From DAIPKP01 sp964545875 (GTDB lineage: Bacteria > Synergistota > Synergistia > Synergistales > Aminiphilaceae), in NCBI GenBank assembly GCA_964545875.1, contig CAZJHH010000005.1, positions 1 through 64,000 of the forward strand: a stretch of DNA of 64,000 nt, given 5' to 3'. The stretch's first letter is position 1. Every line of letters starts with the position of its first letter. Shown here piece after piece: positions 34,840 through 42,610 of the stretch. Under the pieces are notes generated by a model. It saw only the letters and a program-made list of their open reading frames with translations, was not told where the DNA came from and made no database searches. The translations under genes were made by a program, and so were the position numbers.

Positions 34840-36290
34840 GCGTCTTCTCCGTGCAATCCCTGATAAATTTTCTTCGCCAGCACCGTCCCCACTCCGGGAG
34901 CCCGGGCAATCTCTTCTTCCGAAAGAGTGCTCATCTTCCGGAGACCTCCGAAGTGCCCCAGGATCTGGGCGGCCCGGGTTTTGCCGATCCCCGGAATTTC
35001 TTCCAGAGAGGAGCGGCGCAGCCCCCGATGATACTGTTTTGAATAGCTTCCCACGGCAAAGCGATGAGCCTCGTCCCGGACATGCTGGAGCAGCCGGGCA
35101 TATCCCTTTTCCCGGGGAAGCACCAGAGGGGCTTTCCCGGAGGAGAAGTAGAGAGTCTCCTCTCTCTTCGCCAAAGATACGGTCTGAAGAGAGACAAGTC
35201 CGAGCTGGTCCAGCACTTCCCGGACAAAGGCGAGCTGCACCGCCCCTCCATCTACCAGTACGAGCTGAGGCAAGGGTTCCTGCCCTGCAAGAACCTTGGA
35301 ATAGCGCCGCTCCACGGTCTCCCGGAGAGACCGAAAGTCATCCACTCCCTCCACGGAACGGATGGAAAAACGGCGATAAAGGGAAGGGTTCGGAATGCCC
35401 TGTTCGAAGACCACCGCCACTCCCACCGTATGGGTTCCTCCTCCGTGAGAAATATCGAATCCGTCGATTCTCCAAGGCAGGGTAGGCAAACCCAAAACAT
35501 CCTGAAGCTCCAAAAGGGTTTCCCACATATCCTCCCCGAGATCTTCTCCGAGCACTCCCACGGAACGATGCCGGGTGTACCGCCAGATGGCCCGGATGGT
35601 GTCCCGAAGCTCTGCGGCTTCTTCAAAGTTGAGATTTTTCGCGGCCTCTTCCATCTGAGCCCGGAGCTTTTCCACCAGTTCTTTAGTCTGTCCGTGAAGC
35701 AGAAGCACCACGTGGGCCAGCATGCGGTTGTACTCTACGGCAGAAATTTTTTCCGCGCAGGGAGCGGTACACTTTCCCACATGGTACTTGATACAGGGCC
35801 GGTTCTCCCGGGAAGGGGTAATCTTTCCCGCACAGCTCCGCAAGGGGAAAAAGCGCTCCACCAGATGCAGCAGGGAGCGCACCTCGCTTACCCGGGTAAA
35901 GGGGCCTATGTATTGGGCTCCGTCCTCGGCTCGATGCCGGGTGATGACAATCCGGGGAAAGGGTTCCGCAGGAATTTTGATGTAGGGATACCGCTCCCCC
36001 ATCTTGAGCTCCACGTTGAACTTGGGCTGATATTTCTTGATCAGCCGGGCCTCCACGATAAGCGCTTCCATTTCGGATTCCGTACGGATGATGGAGATAT
36101 CCCTCACGGATTCCGCAAGCTTTCGAAGCCTCGGGGAGGCATAGTTGGTACGAAAGTAGGAGGCCACCCGTTTTTTCAGGGATTTGGCCTTTCCCACGTA
36201 GAGCACTGTGCCCTCCTGGTCGTGCATTATGTAAACCCCCGGGCGCCCCGGGAAACCCCGTATCTTGGAACGCATTTTTTCGAAATCCAT
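34836..36290 (-). CDS. uvrC: Excinuclease ABC subunit C, compact form
   Basis: UvrC makes both incisions around lesions recognised by UvrAB. The GIY-YIG nuclease opens the protein (RPGVYIMHDQEGTVLYVGKAKSLKKRVASYF), CIKYHVGKCTAPCAE is the cysteine cluster, a UVR helix motif reads NLNFEEAAELRDTI, and the RNase H-like nuclease contains GFDISHGGGTHTVGVAVVF, VDDFRSL and LVLVDGG with the catalytic aspartates. Two helix-hairpin-helix motifs end it. At 484 residues it lacks about 100 residues between the UVR motif and the RNase H-like domain. The ATG at 36290 has AAAGGAG six bases before. It heads the rib-serS operon. Confidence 0.95.
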   Translation of the reverse strand: MDFEKMRSKIRGFPGRPGVYIMHDQEGTVLYVGKAKSLKKRVASYFRTNYASPRLRKLAESVRDISIIRTESEMEALIVEARLIKKYQPKFNVELKMGERYPYIKIPAEPFPRIVITRHRAEDGAQYIGPFTRVSEVRSLLHLVERFFPLRSCAGKITPSRENRPCIKYHVGKCTAPCAEKISAVEYNRMLAHVVLLLHGQTKELVEKLRAQMEEAAKNLNFEEAAELRDTIRAIWRYTRHRSVGVLGEDLGEDMWETLLELQDVLGLPTLPWRIDGFDISHGGGTHTVGVAVVFEQGIPNPSLYRRFSIRSVEGVDDFRSLRETVERRYSKVLAGQEPLPQLVLVDGGAVQLAFVREVLDQLGLVSLQTVSLAKREETLYFSSGKAPLVLPREKGYARLLQHVRDEAHRFAVGSYSKQYHRGLRRSSLEEIPGIGKTRAAQILGHFGGLRKMSTLSEEEIARAPGVGTVLAKKIYQGLHGEDA

Positions 36291-36373
36291 GATACACTCC
36301 TTTTCAAGAGCCCACATAACCAAGAATAATACCACGTCCGGGGTCTATACAGTATTTTTCGGAGGTGTTTTTC

Positions 36374-37792
36374 ATGCCCTTTGCAGTCTATAACGATCTT
36401 TCTCAAAAAAAGGAATCCTTTGTTCCCGTAAATCCTCCCAAGGTGGGAATTTACGTCTGCGGCCCCACGGTCTACGATTTTTTCCACATCGGCAACTCCC
36501 GGCCCTTTATCATCTTCGACGTACTCCGGCGCTACCTTCGGAGCCAAGGTTACCAGGTAACCTACGTACAGAACTTTACGGATATCGACGATAAAATGAT
36601 CAACCGGGCGGAAGAGATGGGCATCTCCGTGGCGGAACTGGCGGAACGTTACATCGGGGAGTACTTTGCCGATGCGGACGCCCTGGGAATAGAACGAGCG
36701 AACGTACATCCCCGGGCCACGGAACACATGGCGGAAATTATCGACGCCATCACGAAAATCATCGAAAAAGGACACGCCTACGAGCTTGACGGGGATGTCT
36801 ATTTTGATGTGCGCAGCTTCGAACCCTACGGAAAGCTCACCCGGCAGGATCTCGAAGAACTTCTTTCGGGAGCCCGGGTAGACGTGAACTCCCGAAAAAA
36901 ACACCCCCTGGACTTCGCTCTCTGGAAAGCGGAGAAACCCGGAGAACCCTCCTGGGAGAGCCCCTGGGGAAGAGGCCGTCCGGGGTGGCATATCGAGTGC
37001 AGCGCCATGGCCGCCAAGTACCTGGGAGATACCGTCGATATTCACGGAGGGGGCAGCGACCTCATCTTCCCGCACCACGAAAACGAAATTGCCCAGGCGG
37101 AAGCCGCCACGGGAAAAACTTTCGTCAAATACTGGATGCACAACGGTTATCTTCTCATGGATCACGAAAAAATGTCCAAATCCCTGGGGAATTTCCGCAC
37201 CCTTCGGGAAGTGCGGCAGCAGTATTCTCCCCTGGCAATCCGGCACTTCATGCTGAGCGCTCACTACCGCTCCCCCATCAACTTCTCCGCCTCGGGGCTG
37301 GAGCAATCCGCCAGCGGGACCGAACGCCTGCGAAGTTGCTACCGGAGCCTTCGGGAAGCCCCGGTAAAGGACAATCTCCATGGTGCACCTCTCCTGGAAG
37401 AAACCCTGAAAAAAGCCCGGGAACGTTTCTACAGCGACATGAACGACGATCTCAACACGGCGGGAGCCCTGGGGGCGATTTTCGAAGCGGTGAAGGGCAT
37501 CAATACCGCCCTGCACGAAGAGGGGGCTCTTTCGCAGAAAAACAAGCAGGAAGCCCTGGACTTCTTCCGCATGGCAGACCACGTTCTGGGAGTTCTCGAT
37601 ATTCCGGGAATTGAGCAGGAAGCCGCGCCGGATGCTGAAGGAACCCGCATAGAAAAACTCATCGAAGAGCGAAACCAGGCCCGGAAAAATAAAGACTTCT
37701 CCCGGGCGGACGAAATTCGGGATATCCTCCTGGAGGAGGGAATCGTCCTCAAGGATTCTCCGGATGGCACGAAATGGCACCGCAAAATCTAA
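36374..37792 (+). CDS. cysS: Cysteinyl-tRNA synthetase
   Basis: Class I synthetase. Visible are the zinc-binding GIYVCGPTVYDFFHIGNSRPF with the HIGH-type motif, the GWHIECSAMAAKYLG zinc motif, HHENEIAQAEAATG and KMSKSLGN. About 472 residues, typical. The ATG at 36374 lies eight bases after GGAGG; the GTG three codons before is within the site. It is divergent from uvrC and may share its promoter with no other gene; the next gene starts 35 bases later. Confidence 0.97.
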   Translation: MPFAVYNDLSQKKESFVPVNPPKVGIYVCGPTVYDFFHIGNSRPFIIFDVLRRYLRSQGYQVTYVQNFTDIDDKMINRAEEMGISVAELAERYIGEYFADADALGIERANVHPRATEHMAEIIDAITKIIEKGHAYELDGDVYFDVRSFEPYGKLTRQDLEELLSGARVDVNSRKKHPLDFALWKAEKPGEPSWESPWGRGRPGWHIECSAMAAKYLGDTVDIHGGGSDLIFPHHENEIAQAEAATGKTFVKYWMHNGYLLMDHEKMSKSLGNFRTLREVRQQYSPLAIRHFMLSAHYRSPINFSASGLEQSASGTERLRSCYRSLREAPVKDNLHGAPLLEETLKKARERFYSDMNDDLNTAGALGAIFEAVKGINTALHEEGALSQKNKQEALDFFRMADHVLGVLDIPGIEQEAAPDAEGTRIEKLIEERNQARKNKDFSRADEIRDILLEEGIVLKDSPDGTKWHRKI

Positions 37793-37827
37793 AAAATCAA
37801 TAGTTTTTCAGAAAGGAAACAGTATCG

Positions 37828-38700
37828 GTGATTATTGTACAGGAAGGAATTTCAGCGCTTGAAAAGGTTCGGGCCTGCCTGGCCCAAGGGGTATCCTGCG
37901 TGCTCTGTACGGTGGTGGAAAGCTCCGGCTCTACTCCTACGGATCCGGGATCAAAAATGGTGGTGCTCCCGGATGGAAGCATCACGGGCACCGTGGGAGG
38001 AGGCATAGGGGAATACCGGGTTCTTCAGAAGGCCCGGGAGCTCCTTTCCGAGGGCCCTAAAACGCTCCTGATGGACATAAACCTGAACAGCCAGGAAGCC
38101 GCCGAGGACGGGGCCGTTTGCGGGGGGAGCATGAAGGTCTTTCTGGAGCGCATCATTCCCACCCCCGAAGTGGTGATCTTCGGAGGAGGGCACGTGGGCA
38201 AGGCCATTCTCAAAACCATCTGCTTTCTCGGATGGCGGGGCGTCCTCTGGGACGACAGGGAGGAGTTCGCCGCCCTTCCCGAGCAGTGCATCTCCCAGGC
38301 CACAAGCCTCTGCTGCCCCCTGGAAAACGTATTTTCCCAGGGGCTCGTGCTTCATGAAAACAGTTTTATTCTCATCGCCACTCGGGGACACGCCCTGGAT
38401 GCCGAGGTGGTAAAGCTTCTGGAAAAAAGCTCCGGCCGATATTACGGCATGATAGGATCCCGGAACAAAATCCGTTCGGTTCGGGAACGACTCCTCGAAG
38501 AGGGAATCTCCCGGGAATACCTGGACAGGATCCATCAGCCCGTGGGAGTTCCCATCAACGCGCAAACTCCCGAAGAGATCGCCCTTTCCATTACCGCGGA
38601 AATGGTGGGCCTTCTTCGGGGAGCTCCCCTGGAGCAGCTTCGAGAAAACTGGGGCTCCCAGGCGGTAACCCCGAAACAGAAAACGCTCTCGGGGGCCTAG
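37828..38700 (+). CDS. XdhC/CoxI-family molybdenum-enzyme maturation protein
   Basis: A 290-residue protein with an XdhC_CoxI N-terminal region (residues 5-70, CVLCTVVESSGSTPTDPGSKMVV, GTVGGGIGEYRVL) and a Rossmann-like C-terminal half (VVIFGGGHVGKAILKTICFLGWRGVLWDDREEFA, YYGMIGSRNKIRSVRERLLEEGIS, LDRIHQPVGVPINAQTPEEIALSITAEMVG). XdhC inserts sulfurated molybdenum cofactor into xanthine dehydrogenase-like enzymes. No such enzyme gene is adjacent. Start is GTG at 37828 with AAAGGA ten bases upstream. It ends three bases before the ABC-F start. Confidence 0.88.
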   Translation: MIIVQEGISALEKVRACLAQGVSCVLCTVVESSGSTPTDPGSKMVVLPDGSITGTVGGGIGEYRVLQKARELLSEGPKTLLMDINLNSQEAAEDGAVCGGSMKVFLERIIPTPEVVIFGGGHVGKAILKTICFLGWRGVLWDDREEFAALPEQCISQATSLCCPLENVFSQGLVLHENSFILIATRGHALDAEVVKLLEKSSGRYYGMIGSRNKIRSVRERLLEEGISREYLDRIHQPVGVPINAQTPEEIALSITAEMVGLLRGAPLEQLRENWGSQAVTPKQKTLSGA

Positions 38701-38703
38701 TGG

Positions 38704-40677
38704 ATGATTCAGGTACGAGATCTTACCCTCCGCTTCGGAGAGCGGCTTCTCTTCGACTCCATTTCCATGCTTTTCCCCGATGCATCCCGTGCGGGACTGG
38801 TGGGTAAGAACGGAGCGGGAAAAACCACCTTTCTTCGAATCCTGGCCCGTCAGATGGAGCCCGATGAAGGCACCGTGGAAATTCCCCAGAGACAGAGCCT
38901 GGGATATCTTCCCCAGGACGTGGCGGAACTGGGAACCGAAAAAGTTCTCCATTATCTTAAATCCCGGTCGGGAATCCTGGAGATGGAAGAACAGCTTCAA
39001 TCTCTGGAAGAATCGATAAGCATCGCCTCGGAGGACAGCCTGCGCCAGGGACTCCTGAAAAGCTACGAACATCTCCGGGCCCGGTACGATGCCAAGGGGG
39101 GCTACACCTTCCGCCCCCGGGCGGAGAAAATTCTCCGGGGGCTCGGATTTCCCGAGGATGCCTCGGAACGATCATGCACTACCTTCTCCGGAGGGTGGAA
39201 AATGCGTATCGCCCTCACCTCTCTCCTGCTCCAGGAGCCGGACATTCTGCTTCTGGACGAACCCACCAACCATCTCGACACGGAGAGCATGGAGTGGCTC
39301 GAGAGCTATCTCAAGGATTACCGGGGAACCTTTATCGCAGTCTCCCATGACCGGCGCTTTCTGGACAAGATGACCACCCGTACTCTGGAGATCGCCCGGG
39401 GACAGCTTCGGGAATACAAGGGAAACTACTCCTACTACCTGGAACAGAAGGAAGAGGATAAGCGGCTCTTCGAAAAGCGGGCCAAACAGCAGCAGGCCCT
39501 GCGAAAACAAACCGAGGATTTCATCGAACGCTTTCGCTACAAGGCCTCCAAGGCCTCCCAGGTACAAAGCCGCATCAAGATGCTGGAGCGGGAAGATCTC
39601 CTTATCGGAGAAACCGAAGGGGCTTCGGTGCATTTCTCCTTTCCCGAATGCCCCAGAAGCGGCCACGAGGTTCTCTCGGTCCAGGATGTCAACAAATACT
39701 ACGGCACCAAGAAGGTTTTCGAAAATCTCTCCTTCTCCGTAGCCCGGGGAGAGCGGGTTGCCCTGGTAGGAGTGAACGGAGCGGGAAAATCCACCCTTTG
39801 CCGCCTTCTGAGCCGCAAGGAGGAACCCTCTTCCGGGAGCATTTCCTTCGGTCACAAGGTGCTCTGCGGCTTCTTTTCCCAGGAGAGCATCGACAATCTG
39901 CACTACCAAAACACCGTCTGGCAGGAGGTACTCGCCGAGGGAGACTACTTCTCTCCCCAGTACAAGAGGAACCTGTTGGGAGCCTTTCTCTTTTCGGGGG
40001 AGGATATCGAGAAACCCGTCTCGGTACTTTCGGGAGGGGAAAAGACCCGGCTCGCCCTTCTGAAAATGCTCCTTCGGGAGACGAACCTTCTCATTCTCGA
40101 CGAACCCACGAACCATCTGGACATGCAAACGAAAGAACTCTTTCAGAAGGCCCTCCTGGCCTACTCCGGAACTCTGATAATCGTCTCTCACGACCGCTAC
40201 TTTCTGGACACTCTGGTGGAACGGGTGGTGGAACTCTACCAGGGCAGGGGAAGGGAGTATCTTGGAAACTACTCCTACTTCATAGAGAAACGGGAGGCCC
40301 TTCTGGAGGAGCAAAAAGAAGAGATCCAGGAACGATCCTCGGGAGAGACCCCGGAAGACCTACTCTCCTCATCGGGATATAAAAGCCGGGAACAGAAGCG
40401 CCGGGAGGCGGAACTGCGGCAGATCCTCTCGGAAAAACGGCGCACCGTCACGGCCCACCTGGCTCCCCTGGAAAAGGAAATCGAAGATCTGGAAAATCGC
40501 AAAACCGCCTTGGAAGAGGCCCTCTGCTCTCCCGAGGTGCTGGAGAATCCGGAAAAACGCACCGCTCATCTCAAGGAGCACGGAGAAATCGAACAACTTC
40601 TTCCCCAGAAGCTCGAAGAGTGGGAAGATCTCATGGAAAAACTCCATGCCATCGAGGAGGAATTCTCCCTTTCGTAG
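38704..40677 (+). CDS. ABC-F family ATPase
   Basis: A 657-residue soluble protein with two ABC domains and no membrane segments. ABC1: GKNGAGKTTFLRIL and TFSGGWKMRIALTSLLLQEPDILLLDEPTNHLD; ABC2: GVNGAGKSTLCRLLS and VLSGGEKTRLALLKMLLRETNLLILDEPTNHLD. The linker between (about residues 240-320) and a coiled-coil C terminus (residues 560-655) match the Uup/YheS type, which act on ribosomes. The WKMR signature in ABC1 is common in this class. Start ATG at 38704 follows the xdhC stop with no distinct ribosome binding site, so coupling is likely. Confidence 0.93.
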   Translation: MIQVRDLTLRFGERLLFDSISMLFPDASRAGLVGKNGAGKTTFLRILARQMEPDEGTVEIPQRQSLGYLPQDVAELGTEKVLHYLKSRSGILEMEEQLQSLEESISIASEDSLRQGLLKSYEHLRARYDAKGGYTFRPRAEKILRGLGFPEDASERSCTTFSGGWKMRIALTSLLLQEPDILLLDEPTNHLDTESMEWLESYLKDYRGTFIAVSHDRRFLDKMTTRTLEIARGQLREYKGNYSYYLEQKEEDKRLFEKRAKQQQALRKQTEDFIERFRYKASKASQVQSRIKMLEREDLLIGETEGASVHFSFPECPRSGHEVLSVQDVNKYYGTKKVFENLSFSVARGERVALVGVNGAGKSTLCRLLSRKEEPSSGSISFGHKVLCGFFSQESIDNLHYQNTVWQEVLAEGDYFSPQYKRNLLGAFLFSGEDIEKPVSVLSGGEKTRLALLKMLLRETNLLILDEPTNHLDMQTKELFQKALLAYSGTLIIVSHDRYFLDTLVERVVELYQGRGREYLGNYSYFIEKREALLEEQKEEIQERSSGETPEDLLSSSGYKSREQKRREAELRQILSEKRRTVTAHLAPLEKEIEDLENRKTALEEALCSPEVLENPEKRTAHLKEHGEIEQLLPQKLEEWEDLMEKLHAIEEEFSLS

Positions 40678-40706
40678 GACGGCGGCTATGCCATCCTACG
40701 AAAGGG
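40667..40706. repeat. 13-bp inverted repeat over the ABC-F stop codon
   Basis: CCCTTTCGTAGGA (40667-40679) and TCCTACGAAAGGG (40694-40706) with a 14-base loop. It includes the stop codon of the ABC-F gene. No U run follows directly; a better terminator lies 40 bases on. Confidence 0.6.
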
Positions 40707-40746
40707 TGCGCCGACGCAACCCATATACATTTTTTACGCTTGTCTC

Positions 40747-40786
40747 GCCCTCCGGGGGGCCGCACGGCCCCGGAGGGCATTTTTTT
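40747..40786 (+). terminator. Terminator of the cysS-xdhC-ABC-F transcript
   Basis: GCCCTCCGGGG pairs with CCCCGGAGGGC around a GGCC-GCAC-GGCC inner stem, followed by ATTTTTTT. Classic rho-independent signal on plus. Confidence 0.9.
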
Positions 40787-40952
40787 CGGCATCGCTGTCT
40801 CTCGCCTTGTCCCTCCTTTGTCAAATCAAGGGCAGCCCTCCTCGGATCTGCATCGCCACTCTTCGCCGTGCCACCAGCCAAAAAATGGACTTTTTAATTT
40901 AAAAATCCTTTCCCCGACAGGGCATTATCCTGCCGTTACCCAGCAAAAATTA

Positions 40953-40983
40953 AAAGCCCCAGCTCGTTTTGAGCTGGGGCTTT
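40953..40983 (-). terminator. Terminator of the tRNA-Ser/tRNA-Arg transcript
   Basis: AAAGCCCCAGCTC/GAGCTGGGGCTTT 13-bp stem with a 5-base loop, followed on minus by a T-rich tail (TTTTAATTTTT, counting the stem end). Confidence 0.88.
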
Positions 40984-40991
40984 GCTATCAT

Positions 40992-41068
40992 TGGCGCGCC
41001 GGACAAGATTCGAACTCGTAACCTCCTGATCCGTAGTCAGGTGCTCTATCCAGTTGAGCTACCGGCGC
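40992..41068 (-). tRNA. tRNA-Arg (anticodon ACG)
   Basis: Acceptor GCGCCGG/CCGGCGC, D arm GCTC...GAGC, anticodon stem CCTGA/TCAGG around CTACGGA (ACG), T loop TTCGAAT, encoded CCA. It reads CGN codons after A34 is deaminated to inosine. It follows tRNA-Ser by 30 bases on the same strand. Confidence 0.96.
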
Positions 41069-41098
41069 ACATATATGGTAAACATGATGCTTGCTACC

Positions 41099-41192
41099 TG
41101 GCGGTGGGAGAGGGATTCGAACCCTCGAAGGAAGTTTTAGCCCCCTTACCCGCTTAGCAGGCGAGCGCCTTCAGCCACTCGGCCATCCCACC
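41099..41192 (-). tRNA. tRNA-Ser (anticodon GCT)
   Basis: A 94-base class II tRNA: acceptor GGTGGGA/TCCCACC, long variable arm of about 20 bases, anticodon loop CTGCTAA (GCT), T loop TTCGAAT, encoded CCA. It decodes AGC and AGU. Confidence 0.96.
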
Positions 41193-41213
41193 GGAAGAAA
41201 TCGCGCAAGGCAT

Positions 41214-41242
41214 ATTTTATGCACAGAACCCAGGTATGTCAA
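41214..41242 (-). promoter_or_regulatory. Promoter of tRNA-Ser/tRNA-Arg
   Basis: On minus TTGACA (41242-41237), 17-base spacer, TAAAAT (41219-41214), 22 bases before tRNA-Ser. Perfect -35 and five of six at -10. Confidence 0.85.
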
Positions 41243-41260
41243 CCGCTAATTTGATTTCTC

Positions 41261-41283
41261 CGGGAAAAACGACGTTTTTCCCG
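41261..41283 (-). terminator. Possible terminator after the SurA-like gene
   Basis: CGGGAAAAACG/CGTTTTTCCCG stem (41261-41283) with a one-base centre. On minus the T run is inside the stem and the following bases are not T-rich, so moderate support. Confidence 0.45.
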
Positions 41284-41295
41284 GGTTTCTTCCGG

Positions 41296-42399
41296 CTATT
41301 CCGAGGGTTTCTCGGGTTCCTCGGAGGCCGCTTCTTCCGTTGCGGCTTCTTCTGCCGCTTCCTCTATCTGGGGCTCTTCCTCACTGGGAGAAGCGCCTTC
41401 GGCCTCCACCGGAGGAGCCGTAAAGAGGGATTCATCGAGGATCTTTATCTTGGCGCGCTTGAGCAGAGTTTCGAAGAACTGGTTCCGGGCGTTCTGTCTC
41501 TTCTGAGCTACCACCATCTCCTGAATGTCTCCGCTCACCTCATCGAAGGAGAGCACTCGGGGAAGCTCTTCCGAAACCTTCTCAAGCACGTAGAAATCCT
41601 GGCTGGTAACTTCCACGGGGCCCGCGGCCCGAGCCTCTCCAATTTGCACCACCGCATCCCAGAGCACCGGAGGTACCCGGTTTTCCGCAAAGGGAACCGT
41701 TTCGTCTCCCGAGGTAAAATCCCGAACTTCGTCGAGGTGGGTGGCAATCATGGCGCTCCAGGACACTCCGTCTTCCATCTGCTCCACAGCCTCCCGGGCC
41801 GCATGATCCCGGCTGGCGAAATCCGCCACCCGTACGTAGATGACGTGGGGTCGGGTAAAAACGACATCCTTGAGAGCATCGTACCCTTCCTGAAGTTCTT
41901 CCGTAGTGGCGGTTACGCCCTCTTCGGCCTGCTGGATAAGAGCTCTTCGGGAAAGATCCTCCCGAATCTGCTCTTTGAGCTTGCTTTCGGAAATACCCAT
42001 TTGCTTCATGTATTCCACGAAGGATTCCCGAGTGGGAAACTGGTCTTCCAATCCCTGATACGCCTTGTCCACGTCTTCTTCGGCGACTTTGATCTTTCGG
42101 TTCTTGACTTCTTTTTTGAGCTCATCCCCCACGGCAAGGTCGTTGACAACCTGTCTGCGGAAGTTCACGATATCCTGGGGGGAGATGTCCTTTCTGCCGC
42201 TCTGTTCCGCCAGGCTCACCATGCTGCGGTAAAGCTGACTGCGCATGAGGGTCATACCATTGATCTCCGCCACGGGGTAATCTCCGCTTTCGGGCTTCCC
42301 TCCCCGGTTTCCTCCTCCGTACATAAAGAGAATGGAAAGCACAAAGACTACCACCACGCTGATCATGATCCACTTCACCTGGGTTCGCAGGGTCCGCAT
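41296..42399 (-). CDS. SurA/PrsA-like membrane-anchored peptidyl-prolyl isomerase
   Basis: A 367-residue envelope protein with a single membrane anchor at residues 9-28 (VKWIMISVVVVFVLSILFMY) and no lipobox. A SurA_N-like helical region (residues 45-160: AEINGMTLMRSQLYRS, FPTRESFVEYMKQMGISESKLKEQIREDLSRRAL) is followed by a parvulin-like segment (about 180-270), which lacks a clear active-site histidine pair, and a glutamate-rich tail. It likely folds exported proteins. The ATG at 42399 has GAAGG six bases upstream. A strong promoter lies about 60 bases upstream. Confidence 0.8.
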   Translation of the reverse strand: MRTLRTQVKWIMISVVVVFVLSILFMYGGGNRGGKPESGDYPVAEINGMTLMRSQLYRSMVSLAEQSGRKDISPQDIVNFRRQVVNDLAVGDELKKEVKNRKIKVAEEDVDKAYQGLEDQFPTRESFVEYMKQMGISESKLKEQIREDLSRRALIQQAEEGVTATTEELQEGYDALKDVVFTRPHVIYVRVADFASRDHAAREAVEQMEDGVSWSAMIATHLDEVRDFTSGDETVPFAENRVPPVLWDAVVQIGEARAAGPVEVTSQDFYVLEKVSEELPRVLSFDEVSGDIQEMVVAQKRQNARNQFFETLLKRAKIKILDESLFTAPPVEAEGASPSEEEPQIEEAAEEAATEEAASEEPEKPSE

Positions 42400-42458
42400 A
42401 ATCACCCTTCATCGACTCCTTTCACTGTATAAAGACGGTATTTTTCCGAGCGCCTCAT

Positions 42459-42487
42459 ATCATACGGTTCTCTCGGGGGAGTGTCAA
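42459..42487 (-). promoter_or_regulatory. Promoter of the SurA-like gene
   Basis: On minus TTGACA (42487-42482), 17-base spacer, TATGAT (42464-42459). Perfect -35; five of six at -10. Confidence 0.8.
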
Positions 42488-42610
42488 AAGCATTTTTGAA
42501 CTTTTTTGGGGAATTCCGTTCTTTTCGAAGAAATTCCTTGAGATTTCTTTCCCCAGGAACATATTTCTTTCTGGATATTCTCCGTAAACCCCCAATAAAT
42601 TTGCTATTTT

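Noticed and set aside
36291..36373. FMN riboswitch before the uvrC-rib operon
   Set aside because: The leader is only about 80 bases and has none of the conserved RFN stems.
36227..37780. 517-codon open frame on minus
   Set aside because: Antisense of cysS, which carries all the synthetase motifs.
40981..41100. Direct repeats or CRISPR-like structure between the tRNAs
   Set aside because: The repeated TTCGAAT and similar bits are tRNA T-loops; no spacer-repeat pattern exists anywhere in the window.
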